From contig NC_135371.1 of NCBI RefSeq assembly GCF_049243985.1, forward strand, positions 2,691,501 to 2,755,500: 64,000 nt of DNA, written 5' to 3'. Every line of letters begins with the position of its first letter. Within the stretch, counting starts at the first letter, position 1. Made by a program: the position numbers and the translations under genes. Shown here piece after piece: positions 16,616 through 28,625 of the stretch. Below the pieces are notes generated by a model. The model made no database searches. It was not told where the DNA came from and saw only the letters and a program-made list of their open reading frames with translations. Source of the DNA: Paroedura picta. Lineage: Eukaryota; Chordata; Lepidosauria; Squamata; Gekkonidae.

Positions 16616-16846
16616 CTCCTCTGTGTGGGTTCTTAGATGCAGTTGAAGGTCAAGGTTTCTCCCCTGTGTGGGTTCTTTGGTGCCGTTTAAGACGGGTACT
16701 CCAAATGAATCTTTTCCCACACTCAGAGCATGCAAAAGACTTCTCACCTGTGTGGCTTCTTTGGTGTTGTTGAAGATTGCCATTCCGAGTAAATGTCTTT
16801 CCACACTTTGAGCATTCAAAGGACTTCTTCCCTGTATGAGTTCTCT
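16607..16846 (-). pseudogene. Stranded C-terminal fingers of gene D
   Basis: Minus-strand fingers [19 protein letters not shown] and [19 protein letters not shown] plus a fused end ([15 protein letters not shown]). They correspond to fingers 11, 12 and 14 of the uninterrupted gene B array ([39 protein letters not shown]). They are cut off from the gene D finger exon by an L1-like element and a CR1. Confidence 0.8.
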
Positions 16847-18811
16847 TTTTTATATATATATATATATATATACACAAGTTTTTTTTTATTTTCATAAAGA
16901 TAGAAATATAGGATGGAATACGAGTCATTAATACAAAGAACAGTAAATAAAATATAATCATCATTTGAAAATGTACGACCCCACATTAACTACACATTGA
17001 TATAAACTTTTGCCCAGAACTGAGTCTAAGAGCCATCCACATTTCCACTACATTTTTAAAAAAGGCCTATTTAGATATACAAAAGAGAAGTTGTTAATAA
17101 TCAACCTACTTGAGAGATTGTAGACCTCACGTTAACTGCTTGATACAATCTAAGAGCTGTCCTGACAGATATTTCTAGGTTTAAGTTAGATGCTATTCTA
17201 AGAGCCATCCTGACAGGTATATTTTCAGATTTAAGTTGAAAGCTTAACATTAAACGTTTTCTACAGATCAGTGTGAGCTTTGGCCCTATAACAATACACT
17301 AATAAAGAAAAAATAAGGGGGGAAAACCCCATTTTATATTTCCAACACTAACGATTATATTACCTATATGCCTACAAAGGAAAAGAAACAAGAGAGAAAC
17401 ACTGCTTCCCCTTTTTCATAAAAATAGAAATACAGAATACAGTATATGTTATTAATACAGAGAATAGTAAAGTTTCCAGGTTTAGATTAAATGCTTAACA
17501 TTAAACATAGAACAATATGAGCTTTCAGTCTTCTTAAGGGGGTCTCATCTCGAGGCTTGCTACACCTTGTCGTTCCTGTAGACTTATATTCTGTCCCATT
17601 GGCCTTTGGCGTAGAAAGTGCAGTTGTACTCTTTCCCGCAGAATATGCATCGATAAATCTTGAGGCCGTTGCACCTCCTGGACTCCAGTATCAATACAAT
17701 TTTTTCCCAAAGAGCTCCTTTAAATCGGTTACTTTCACTACAGATCCATATATCTTTTGATTGATTTTTGTACACTGTTGCTTTGAGATGGCTGTATGTC
17801 TTTTTAAAAAGGGTATCCTTATCTGGGCTGCAGAACTCCGACATCCCCTTTTCCGTCTCCAGAATTTCAGATTTCTCTTCTACTGTTGGTTTTCCACCTT
17901 GTTTAGAGCTGTCATCAGCCACTGTTATTGATCCATCATTCCTGTTGGAGACTTCTTCCTTGCCATCTTGGATCTCCTTGAAGATATTTTTGACCAATCC
18001 TTCTGTAAATGCTTTGAAATCTTGGGTTTGTTTCTCTATTAGATGAGCCAATCTTTTTAACATAGACATGTTTTTGACTTAAAAAACAACAGCCGGCCTC
18101 AAACAATTTTACAAGTGGCCAGTAGAGGTCCTCTGTTTTATCCTCTAACGTTCTGGCACAGGCATGTGACGTATTGAAGTCAGTAAGGCAGATATTCTCG
18201 TGCTGGAACAGAGTTCTCGTGAGATCTTCCCATTCACAGCTCTTATCTCTTATCTCCGAAAACCAAAACAATTGCAATAAGAGCTTTTGTCAATTAATTT
18301 GAGTTGATTTGAGTCCTTCTTCTGCTTAGTTAGGAGAATTAGCCTGCCTCATAATGAGGTGGCTTCGGGCAGAGCAGAGTAAAAGGAGGGGGGAAACAAA
18401 GGGCTTTGATGCAGGAAGAGAGACGGAGAAAAAAAAACGAGAGATACTTGCAGTAAATTATGTTTTGGAACTCAGCCGATGTCCTCCCCTCAGTTCACAA
18501 CGTTCATTTGCAGTAAATCATCGTGTAGGGTTGAAGCAGATGCTTTAAGATTAAATAGAGAAAAGAAAGTCTGAGATAGAATATGGCAGTCGTCCTCTGG
18601 ACCTGGAACGCTGACAGCCTATAATCCAGGGAGATATACTCCCTAAAGGATTGGAGACGGTCCCAAGAACTTCCTGGGTAGAAAGGTGAGGTGGGGTTTG
18701 CGTACCCCTCCTCTTTTCTGCCAATTGCTTGTGCAATTGACCCCTGTCAGGCTTCAGAGATAGCAGAGCAGATGCCCTGCAACCCTCTCAGAACGAAATC
18801 TTAGCCGAAAG
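16847..18811 (-). mobile_element. L1-like LINE (1.97 kb) with 18-bp target duplication
   Basis: Flanked by the direct repeat TCCCTGTATGAGTTCTCT at 16829-16846 and 18812-18829, both inside finger-coding sequence. An A/T-rich tail at the left (T-run and (TA)n at 16847-16880) shows minus orientation. Minus frames at 18069-17584 (MSMLKRLAHLIEKQTQDFKA start, coiled-coil-like) and 18277-17936 resemble a LINE first ORF; no RT or endonuclease is left. It is an internally shortened or non-autonomous copy. Assignment to the L1 clade rests on tail type and target duplication length. Confidence 0.7.
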
Positions 18812-18866
18812 TCCCTGTATGAGTTCTCTGATGCTGTTGAAGAGTGCCACTTCGACTGAATCTCTT
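18812..18866 (-). pseudogene. Single finger remnant between L1 and CR1 (gene D)
   Basis: Codes the core [18 protein letters not shown], equal to finger 10 of gene B. It is bounded at the left by the L1 target duplication and at the right by the CR1 5' end (GGAGCTCAGACAACTG). Confidence 0.8.
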
Positions 18867-20161
18867 GGAGCTCAGACAACTGAGAGCACGTGGATAGAGC
18901 TGCTGGGGAGCTGCTGCTGCTGCTGCTGCTGACCAGGTGAGGCTATTTTGGTGCTGAGTGAGGTGATTCCTGGGAGGATTAAAAAGGGCAAGAGACAAAG
19001 GGCTCATGGCCTGCGGCTCTTAGCCTGGGGTTCTTGGCCTAGAATCAGTAAATTATATTTCCCTAGTAGTTGCACTGCCTAGAAGTTACAATGGGTCTCC
19101 AGGACACTCATCCCATCATCTGCAGTGAGTGTGACATGATTGCCTTCCTCCCTGAAGACAACATGGACTACATCTGCCCCAAGTATAAACTGGTAAGACT
19201 TTTAAAGGAAAGGATTAGGGGCTTTAAAGAGAGGATTGTGACTCTGACCCAAATTAAGAAAGGGGAGGAGTTCATAGACCGGAGCTGTGCAACTCGGAAT
19301 AAAGAGGATACAACCAGTCCTGAAGAGGATAAGGGGATTTACCTCATTACGGAGCCTCTGCAAACAGTCAGGAAAAAGACTCAACGGCGTAGAGTGAGAC
19401 GGTTCTCGGGGCCTTTGGAGCTCCAGAATAGATTTCAGGCCCTTGCAGAGGAGGTGCAAGTGTCAACGGGGGAAGAGGTCTCAAAACAAAGTCTAAGACA
19501 AAGTGAAGAGGCCATGGGGATAGAAGGAAATGGTGTTGAGAAGAAGAAAAAAAGGAGAGTACTGGTAATTGGAGACTCTCTGCTAAGAGAAATGGATCGC
19601 CATGTGGCTGGGCCTGACCCCCTAACCCGAGAGTTGTGTTGCTTGCCAGGGGCAAGTTCTGCAGTTCTGGAGGCCTCACTTAAAGGATGTAGATAAAATT
19701 GAAAGGGTACAGAGGAGAGCGACGAAGATGATCTGGGGCCAAGGGACCAAGCCCTATGAAGATAGGTTGAGGGACTTGGGAATGTTCAGCCTGGAGAAAA
19801 GGAGGTTGAGAGGGGACATGATAGCCCTCTTTAAGTATTTGAAAGGTTGAAATTTGGAGGAGGACAGGATGTTGTTCCCGTTGGCTGCAGAGGAAAGGAC
19901 ACGCAGTAATGGGTTTAAACTACAAGTACAACGATATAGGCTAGATATCAGGAAAAAAAAATTCACAGTCAGAGTAGTTCAGCAGTGGAATAGGCTGCCT
20001 AAGGAGGTGGTGAGCTCCCCCTCACTGGCAGTCTTCAAGCAAAGGTTGGATGCACACTTTTCTTGGATGCTTTAGGATGGTTAGGGCTGATCCTGCATTG
20101 AGCAGGGGGTTGGACTAGAAGGCCTCTATGTTCCCTTCCAAATCCATGATTCTATGATTCT
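18867..20161 (+). mobile_element. CR1 LINE with internal deletion: ORF1 joined to the ORF2 3' end
   Basis: The plus-strand ORF1-like frame at 19070-19696 (208 codons) has a CxxC-type start (ICSECDMIAFLPEDNMDYIC), a KERIRGFKERIVTLTQ helix and an SGNH-esterase-like RRVLVIGDSLLREMD. It then runs straight into the ORF2 C-terminal region ([45 protein letters not shown]). Endonuclease and RT are missing; the joint is near 19660-19680 at GCAGTTCTGGAGG. It ends in ATTCTATGATTCT and interrupts a finger of gene D. Confidence 0.85.
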
Positions 20162-22123
20162 TACCACAATCCATGCAATCAAAAGGCTTCTTCACTTTGT
20201 GGGTTCTCTGATGTTGTTTAAGAGTACAACTATGACTGAATCTCTTTCCACAATCTAAGCATTCAAAAGGTCTTTCCCCTGTGTGGGTTCTCTGATGCTG
20301 TTGAAGATGGCCACTCCGACTGAATCTCTTTCCACAATCTGAGCATTCATAAGGCTTTTCCCCTGTGTGGGTTCTCTGATGCAGCTGAAGAATACTACTC
20401 CGACTGAATCTTTTTCCACAATCTGAGCACTCAAATGGTCTCTCCCCAGTGTGGGTTCTTTTATGCAGCTGAAGAGTGCTACTCGAACTGAATTTCTTTC
20501 CACAATCTGAGCATTCAAAAGGCTTCTCCCCTGTGTGGGTTCTTTTATGCAGCTGAAGAATACTACTCCGACTGAATTTCTTTCCACAATCTGAGCATTC
20601 ATAAGGCTTTTCCCCTGTGTGGGTTCTCTGATGCCGTTGAAGATGGCCACCATGACTGAATCTCTTTCCACATTCTGAGCATTCAAAAGGCTTCTCCCCC
20701 GTGTGGGTTCTCTGATGATGTTGAAGATGGCCACTCCGACTGAATCTTTCTCCACAATCTGAGCACTCAAATGGTCTCTCCCCAGTGTGAGTTCTTTTAT
20801 GCAGCTGAACACTCCAACTCTGACTGAATTTCTTTCCACAATCTGAGCATTCAAAAGGCTTCTCCCCTGTGTGGGTTCTTTTATGCCGCTGAAGAGTATT
20901 ATTCCGACTGAATTTCTTTCCACAATCTGAGCATTCATAAGGCTTTTTCCCTGTGTGGATTCTCTGATGCCGTTGAAGTTGGCTACGCTGACTGAATCTT
21001 TTTCCACATTCTAAGCATTCAAAAGGTTTCTTCTCTGTGTGGGTTCTTTGATGCAGTTGGCTACTCTGAGTGAATCTTTTTCCACACTCAAGGCATTCAA
21101 AAGGTTTCTTCCCTGTGTGGGTTCTTTGATGCAGGTGAAGCTGGCTACTCTGACTGAATCTTTTTCCACACTCAAGGCATTCAAATGGTTTCTCCCCTGT
21201 GTGGGTTCTTTGATGCAGGTGGAGCTGGCTACTCTGACTGAATCTTTTTCCACACTCAAGGCATTCAAAAGGTTTCTTCCCTGTGTGGGTTCTTTGATGC
21301 AGGTGGAGCTGGCTACTCTGACTGAATCTTTTTCCACACTCAAGGCATTCAAAGGTTTTCTTCCCTGTGTGGGTTCTTTGATGTAGGTGAAGCTGGCTAC
21401 TCTGACTGAATATTTTTCCACACTCAAGGCATTCAAAAGTTTTCTCCCCTGTGTGGGTTCTTTGATGCAGGTGGAGCTGGCTACTCTGACTGAATCTTTT
21501 TCCACACTCAAGGCATTCAAAAGGTTTCTTCCCTGTGTGGGTTCTTTGATGCAGGTGAAGCTGGCTACTCTGACTGAATCTTTTTCCACACTCAAGACAT
21601 TCAAAAGTTTTCTCCCCTGTGTGGGTTCTTTGATGCAGGTGAAGATGGCCACTCTGCCTGAATCTCTTCCCACAATCTGAGCATTCAAAGGGCTTCTCCC
21701 CTGTGTGGGTTCTTTGATGCTGTTGAAGATGGCCACTCTGACTGAATCTCTTCCTGCAATCCGAGCATTCAAAAGGCCTCACTCCAGTGTGGGTCCTCTG
21801 ATGACGTTTAAGATAGCAACAGAACCTGAATCTTTTCCCACACTCTGAACATTCAAACCGCTTCTCTACTAGATGCACAAGGAGCTGTGATCTGTATCTG
21901 GAATGCATTCCATGCAGAATGGATGTACTAGCCTTCATGATTCTGTGCTTTGCAAAAAGTACATGACGCTGTTTTCCACCTGTCTGCCCAGCATTAAGGG
22001 TGCTTTTCTTTCTGTTAGGCCTGATTCGATTTCTTCTCTGTTCTTTCAAATCTTCATTCTTAACTCGGTCCGGCCACCGTTGAACCAATTCTGCCCCCTC
22101 CTCCTTCCTCTGATCATCCTCTG
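20115..22123 (-). CDS. Zinc-finger exon of gene D
   Basis: Acceptor TTATTCCAG, then [17 protein letters not shown]. Finger 1 is [13 protein letters not shown]. Fingers 4-9 all read GK(R/I)[10 protein letters not shown] with the same helix, and finger 10 is a shortened TQSSQLHQ lacking two residues, which upsets the Cys-His spacing. Fingers 11-20 are mixed types. C has one SQSSQLHLH finger fewer. Confidence 0.9.
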
Positions 22124-25100
22124 CTGGAATAAAGAGAGCCCATGAACACCTGGTGGGGGGCAGGTAAGATCCCAAGTCACTGCAGCAGGAAGGGCTGATG
22201 GTCTCCCCCAGTTGGCCTCATCTCAACCAAGCCCATTCCTCAGAATAGCTACTATTCAAGGGTTCCCCATTCCCTCAAGAGCCTCAAGCTTATCAGCATT
22301 TTGGGACCATTTCACCAAATCCAACCGAGTTAAGTACCCCCTGAAATAAATCCTATTAAAAGTTTCCCTTAAGTCATGTCTACCTGAAAGCTTCATTTGC
22401 CTCTTCCATAGGTGTTACCAACTCTTTGTATCATAGAAACATAGTTGGAAGGGGACCCCTGGGTCATCTAGTCCAACCCCGTGCACTATGTATGCAGGAC
22501 ACTCCCAACCCTCTCGCTCACCCACAGTCACCTGCCACCCCCTTGAGCCTTCACAGAATCAGCCTCTCCATTTTATTATTTATTTATTTAGATTTTTATA
22601 CCGCCCTCCCCAAAGGCTCAGGGCGGTTTACATTAAAACTAGTCAACGATACATGAAACAGTCTTCGTTAAAACATCCATCAGATGGCTATCCAGCCTCT
22701 GTTCAAAAATTGCCAAAGATGGAGAAGCCGCCACCTCCTGAGGAAGCCTGTTCTACAGGGAAACTGCTCTGCCAGGAACTTTTTCTGGATGTTTAGATGG
22801 AATTTCTTTTGAATCCATTTCATCCCATCTGTTCTGGTCCTTCCCTCCGGGGCAAGAGAGAACAACTGGGCTCCGTCCTCTATATGGCAGTGTTTTAAAT
22901 AGCTCCCCCAACCTTTCCTCCTATGTCTTGGTCTCCAAACCCCTCACCGTCTTTGTTGTCCTCCTCTGCACACGCTCCAGTTTGTCTACACCCCTCTTCA
23001 ACTGGGGTGCCCAACACTGAACACAGGACTCCAAGTGAGGCTGAACCAGAGCAAAGTATTCTTGCAACACTGTCCTTAAAATTATTTCCCATGGTTTTAT
23101 GATTTTTGCTTCAGTATAGGAGCCCCCTCCTTGGGGCCCAGACCCGGTATTAGACTAGTCAGGGACGTTGGTCATTTATTCCCATTATGCTATCCCCAAT
23201 CTTGACCGGAACCCATACAGGCGGCAGAGGGCTTGAAGTGTTGAGGAAAAAGTTATTTGTTCTATTATCATCATAAAGATTGTGATTCTTGGGGGTATGA
23301 GGGGGCTGTATTTTATGTTGTTTTTATTATATTGTATTTTGTAAAATATTTTGTGAACTGCCGCAAGCCAGCTTTCTGGGAGTAGCGGTATACAAATACA
23401 ATTATAAATGAGAGTTTCTGAAACTCTCTGAAAGACCCAACTCATTCATTCATTCATTCATTCATAATTGAATTTGTATACCGCCACTCCCATTAAGCTG
23501 ACTTGTGGCAATTCAAAATAAAATATTTCATCAAATACAATATAATTGAAAAAACATGATAAAATGCAACCCCCCCCCCAAATACCCTCAAGAATCACAA
23601 TATCTGTGGTGGTAACAAAACAAAATACTTTTTCCTCAACACTTTAAGCCCTCTGTTGCCAGTATGGGTTCCGGTCCAGATTGGGGATAGCATAATGGGG
23701 GTAAATCACCAATATCCGCACCCAGTGCAAGGCCTGAGATGAATGCTTCTGTGTTTTGCTAAGGCAAGGTTTGCTGTTTAGCACACGGCACACACAAAAC
23801 TAACTTCTTATTTCACTAGCATTTCATTTTATTAGTGATGATGATGCCGTGCTCACTTTCCAGGAGAAAGAGGGGCGGGTTCTTATATGTCGCTTTTCCC
23901 TACCAGGAGGAGTCTCAAAGTGGCTTCCAATCGCCTTTCCCTTTCCTCTCCCCACAAAAAACCCTGATCTAACAGCAAGCATTGCATGGATGAGACAGAA
24001 GAGTTAGCTTTCCTTGCTTTTGTGTTGCGGAGCAGTACAAATTGGGCTGCTTAGTGATTTCTTGCTTTTACAACCTTCGTAAAGCTTTATATGTCTTTTC
24101 AAAGGGGCTACTTTATTTCTGAGCACTCTCCTCATGAAGCCACGGGACTGGGAGCGGCTGAGGGAAAAAGAGTAGTGACCCAAAGGAATCCCCAGGTTGA
24201 GTTCTTGACAGGACCTTTTCCGGATCACTGGCAGAGCAGATTTCCACGGGGAAGAGGGGGTTGTAAAGAGGGGGCTGGCAAGAGACAAAGGAGGATCTGG
24301 TCCCATCCCGATGGTTTCTGAGGGCCTCTCATCCCCTGTGCCAGGACACCTTCTCTGCCTTGGGTGACGGCCACAACACCTGTCTGAGTTGCCCCGGCAA
24401 GAGCAGCTGGAAAGGCCTCATTCAATCGTTTGATTCAGGCATCATCCCAATGGTTGCAATTCAGACCTCTGGCATTTGCGTAAGACTCTTACCCAGTGAG
24501 ATTACGGCCTCATAGTTCTCCAGCATGACTTCTCTGTAGATAGTCTTTTGGTTCAGATCCAGCAGGGCCCATTCTGCTTTGGTGAAAGAGACGGCCACCT
24601 CCTCAAAGGAAAAGGGCCCCTGGAAGAAAAGGCAGATTCCCTCCTCAGAGATGACCCCAGGCAGAGACTGCACCCCGGAAGGGACTGGGCATACGGCTTG
24701 GGGGAGTCAAAGGGAGCTCCGTGCAGAGCGTCTCCTGGCTACAAACCTTGTAGAAACTGAAGGAGCAAAATCACCCCTGAGAAAGGAGGGGAGACCCAGG
24801 CTGCCCCCCCCCCCATGAGCCCTACCTGGACTGGAGATGAAGCAGCCATGACCCCACTGCTGAAAAGGTGCCAGCCGGACAGCATCTCTCCAGTGCCTGT
24901 TGGTGGGAGAAAGGAGGAAGGAGATGTGTTTGTCCTGAATCCCTATTCTGTTTGCTTCATTCTTTTATTATTAATTATTAATAATAGTCAATTAGCAATT
25001 ATTAAAACATGCGCTGGATCATGGAGAAAGCTAGGGAGTTCCAGAAAAACGTCTACTTCTGCTTCATTGACTATCCTAAAGCCTTTGATTGTGTGGAGCA

Positions 25101-26667
25101 CAACAAATTGTGGCAAGTTCTTAAAGAGATGGGAATACCAGAGCATCTTATCTGTCTCTTGAGAAACCTCTATGCAGGTCAAGAAGCAACAGTGAGAACT
25201 GAGTATGGAATCACCGATTGGGTCAGAATTGAGAAAGGCGTTCGGCAAGGCTGTATACTGTCGCCTTGCCCATTTAACTTGTATGCGGAGCACATCATGA
25301 GAAAGGGGGAGTTAGAGGAGTCACAAATTGGGATCAAGATTGCAGGGAGAAATATCAACAACCTCATATATGCAAATGATACCACTCTAATGGCAAAAAG
25401 CGAAGAGGAACTAAAGAGCCTCTTGATGCGGGTGAAGGAGGAGAGTGAAAAGTTGGCTTGAAATTCAACATCAAGAAAACTAAGATCATGGCCAGACACC
25501 CCTATAACCAGAGGCACAGAAGCCAAACTTTCCCCTGATTCCTGACCCCTCGGAAAATTGTTTCCAGAGCTCTGCTGACCCAGAAGGGGGAAGCTCCTTT
25601 GATTCAGCAAGCTGAACTGCTCTGCCTAGGTTTATCCACCTTTTCGTTTTGGAGCAACCTTCAATTCTTCTCATGGAAGAATTCCTCCTGGGAGAAATTA
25701 ATATTTCAACTAATGGAAGGAACTGCCTTCCGTGGATTTCTTCAGTCCCCTTTGAGAGGAAACACATTTATTGGACTCTGAGTGCTGTGTGTGATGGGAA
25801 GAAGATTTTCTCTCTACCCACCACAATCACTGGAGGTCCCAACTGGATGCAGGCAGAATAAGTCCTTACCACAAGAAATGGTATCATGGGCATGATCCTG
25901 TTCCTGCTGCCCTTGCTCCAGGGAAGCGCCATCTGCATCAGAGAATGTGGCTTCTGCCTTCACAGAGGGTGTCCACACCTGAAACAGCAGCAAGGGGGAC
26001 GGGTAAGAGAGGGAATGGAAGAGACCAAACAATCGGTCCCACTCCCTCCCAGTCTGGACACCCTTCCATCGGCAGCCCTGTTGACTTATCTGGAGAAATA
26101 GGAATCTCTTTAGTAGAAGAGGCTGCTGAAGGAGACAGTTAAATCTCCTATCTGCATGATTAAGATTTGGACAATAGACTGGCTGAGATAGGATAAGGCC
26201 AAATATTGCTCTTTAAGTGGAGATACCTGGGGGGAAAAAACCCTCACCTGCTCTGCTTGCCTCTTCTCCTCTGCCTGGCTCAGGAGGAAGCCTTCGGCCA
26301 GGGCCACCGCCTGGGAGCTGCTCTCCGGCCCGCATCCTCTCACCCAGCCCTGCATCTCCCGGGGCAGGAGGGCCAGGAACTGCTCCAGGATCACCCGGTC
26401 CAGGATCTGCTGCTTGGTGTGCCTCTCCGGCTCCAGCCAGCGGCTGCAAAGTCCGTGGAGCCGGCTGCAAACCTCTCTGGGCTCATCAGCTTCACGGTAG
26501 CGGAACTGCCGGAAGCGTTGGACATTTGAGATCTCCATGGCCTGACGACCGATCTCTGGCACAGACCTTCCCCAGAAGTCACCACCGCTCCCTGCTTGGG
26601 CGGGACGGCTTGCCTGCTTGCCAGTCTGAGGTCCTTCTGGGTCCTGCTCTTCCATCCGCTTCTCCAT
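20115..26667 (-). CDS. Gene D: SCAN-KRAB-C2H2 zinc-finger protein (911 aa predicted)
   Basis: Exons: SCAN 26667-26248 (exon start 26729), linker 25978-25870, 24896-24826 (71 bp), KRAB-A 24619-24493, fingers 22123-20115. The total is 2736 bp, all in phase. Domains are as in [46 protein letters not shown] with [11 protein letters not shown] (I replaces the usual L). Twenty fingers, then FDCMDCGK and a CR1-coded tail [14 protein letters not shown] with the stop TAG in CR1. Relative to gene B the last four or five fingers are lost to the array. The SCAN exon ends EEKRQAEQ, as in B, where E and C have EERRQVDQ. Promoter 26840-27800. Confidence 0.85.
22432..23095 (-). mobile_element. CR1 3' part with nested repeat, intron of gene D
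   Basis: Copy of the insertion at 10385-11045, with the nested TTTA-rich repeat at about 22573-22672. Confidence 0.85.
23148..23727. repeat. Inverted repeat with short (ATTC)n spacer, gene D
   Basis: Arms 23148-23412 and 23463-23727. The ATTC tract is only about 23 bp (23442-23464), against about 83 bp in E and 75 bp in C. Confidence 0.8.
24493..24619 (-). CDS. KRAB-A exon of gene D
   Basis: 127 bp with the same splice sites as E. It reads [20 protein letters not shown]; Ile replaces the usual Leu before YREVM. Confidence 0.88.
25000..25480 (+). mobile_element. BovB RT fragment, gene D intron
   Basis: Copy of 13015-13495; open frame 25009-25461, with YAND in place of YADD. Confidence 0.9.
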
Positions 26668-26729
26668 CTGCTGGGCCTCCTCTGGCAGCGAAACGATGCC
26701 TGTACTCACTTGGCTGTGAAGCGCGGCTC
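26248..26729 (-). CDS. SCAN exon of gene D
   Basis: 482 bp, start codon at 26667, donor GTGAGG. Differs from E at a few residues (FRQFRY for [14 protein letters not shown] for EERRQVDQ at the end). Confidence 0.9.
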
Positions 26730-26839
26730 CTTGGCGAGGGGGAGGAAACCCAACGAGAATGGCCCTGAAGGGAGAGAACCAAAGTGCTCTGAGCGGTTTA
26801 TGGACCTGCCTTAACATCCCTCCCAGCGCCAAGCTGGAC

Positions 26840-27800
26840 ATGCCTCGGACACCAGCCGGCCGCCCCGGCCCCGCCCTGGGAAGGCCCCTCGGTCGGAGGA
26901 TGGGCCAGTGGCCGGCTGCAGGGCTCCCACGCTCTGCCTGCCTTCCCCAACCCCCAGAGGGCCCGAGGGGAGGGCCAAGGGCTCAGCATCCGCTGGCGAC
27001 AGGCTTGGGCTGCGAGGCAACGATGCTCTGCCCACAACACAACAGAGGCCCCAAACGGCGCCCAAGAGATTGGCCACCCTCCGGGGGGGGGGGGGACGGG
27101 GCTGAGGTTCTCCCAGAAGCAGCACCCACCTCCGGCAGGGAGAGAGACGCCGCCGGGGAGGGAGGAACGGGGGCAGGACTCTCTCGCCGGGTTCCCTCCC
27201 GGGGCTCCCGCCATCCCCCAAGGTGTCCAAGCATGGCGCCCCCGGGAGTTGGCAGCCGCGGAAGCCCCACCCCCACCCCCACCCCCACCCCCACCCCCAC
27301 CCCCACCCCCACCCCCACCCCAGCCTCCCCGGGGTCCGGCTCGGGCCGCGGACCCTCGAGAGCAGCGGCGGGTCAACCGCGGCCCTCCAGCGTCCCCTGG
27401 ACTCGTGGGATGCGCATTCGCTGGCAGGGCCTCATGGGAATTGTAGTCCGTGGAGGGCTGGAGGACCGCAGGTGGCCCCGCCCTGCTCTCGAGCCCTTCC
27501 ACCCTCCCGCGCAGCCTCTCTAGCAAACGCCTCGCTGCCCTTAACCCTCTCGGTGCTGCAGACCAATGGACAGCTGCTCTCCTGGCAGAGCCTCCGCCCG
27601 CCCGCCCCGGAGTCTGTCCGCGGGGGATCCGGAGAGGGAGGCCGGGGCTGGGACCCCGCCCCTTGTTCGCCCCCCCCCCGGTCCCTGTGCCCCCGTCGGG
27701 GACTGAGCAGCGTGGCCCGCAGCGCGGCGGGAGGGGTCCCAGCGGCCCAGTTCTGCTCCCAGAGGCCGAAGAAGCCGGACACAGAGGCCGCTTGTGAAGG
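26840..27800 (-). promoter_or_regulatory. CpG-island promoter of gene D
   Basis: Same layout as 14860-15800, with the (CACCCC)n tract expanded to about 9 units (27266-27320), the hAT relic at 27359-27473 and the conserved element at 27515-27559. Confidence 0.75.
27515..27559 (-). promoter_or_regulatory. Conserved 45-bp promoter element, gene D copy
   Basis: Identical to the gene E copy over all 45 bases. Confidence 0.65.
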
Positions 27801-27904
27801 AAAAACAGCACCATGTTGCCTGCCTTCAAGGGAAGCCCCCAAAGGTGGAGAGCCTTGAAAGCCAGCAGGGAGCTCCCCCCCAACTCCTCAGGCCGCCCGG
27901 TGAC

Positions 27905-28008
27905 TATGAGAATCACAGAACCCTCGAGTGGGAAGGGGCCCTGCAGGCCATCTAGCCCAACCCCCTGCTCAACGCAGGACCAGCCCACACTGTTGAATGT
28001 CTCCGGCT
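27905..28008 (-). mobile_element. CR1 3' end fragment at the edge of the gene D promoter
   Basis: Copy of 15910-16012. Confidence 0.7.
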
Positions 28009-28453
28009 ATGACCCCCCCCCCACACACACTATATAGTGCCTCTACGCTTAAACCCATGACTGCGAGTCCTCTCCTGCCAACGGGAACCGCTCCCGGCCC
28101 TCTGACCCTTCCCTCACCCAGTTGTGTTTTCTTTGAATTCATAATAAAAGATTTAACGCAGGGTTAAGCAACTGCCTGGAGGTTAAGCAACTGCCTGGAG
28201 TGTTGTTCCTTGACCAACACGAGGGGTGCATTTGAGGGCTTCAAACATGGCTGAAGCTCCATCCAGAGACTGAACATTATAAACATTTCCTTCGATTAGG
28301 GGACAATTCAAGCTTTCTACAAGAGTTTCTCTGATGCCCCTGCTATACAGGGTCTGTGGTTGTCTTTAGATGTGAAGTCAAAGAAAAGCTCTTTTGCCTA
28401 AGAGGTTACATGGCTCATCCTTAAACGTAAATGTAGGTGGGTTCTGAAGCAGA

Positions 28454-28625
28454 AGAACATAACTGGAGTCCAGGGGTACCCTTAAGACCAACCACATTTT
28501 ATTCAGCGTATTTCTTCAACTACATGTGTACATGTGTACATGTGTATTTCTTCAGCTACACGCAAGCAAAAGCTTTGAAATTTGCAATTTTAAAGGTGCC
28601 ACTGGACTCAAACTGGACTCAAGCT
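28454..28625. mobile_element. Interspersed repeat at the end of the stranded gene C fingers
   Basis: Copy of 16450-16615, with one extra GTACATGT unit in its middle. Confidence 0.65.

Noticed and set aside
19070-19696. 208-codon plus-strand frame as a host protein gene
   Set aside because: CR1 ORF1 features and direct continuation into the CR1 3' end show that it belongs to the LINE.
21039-21680. Plus-strand frames with repeating [19 protein letters not shown]
   Set aside because: Antisense shadow of the finger array; the periodicity comes from the fingers.
20163-22000. Regular 84-bp direct repeats resembling a CRISPR-like array
   Set aside because: Units are whole coding fingers with no spacers, and the context is a vertebrate gene.
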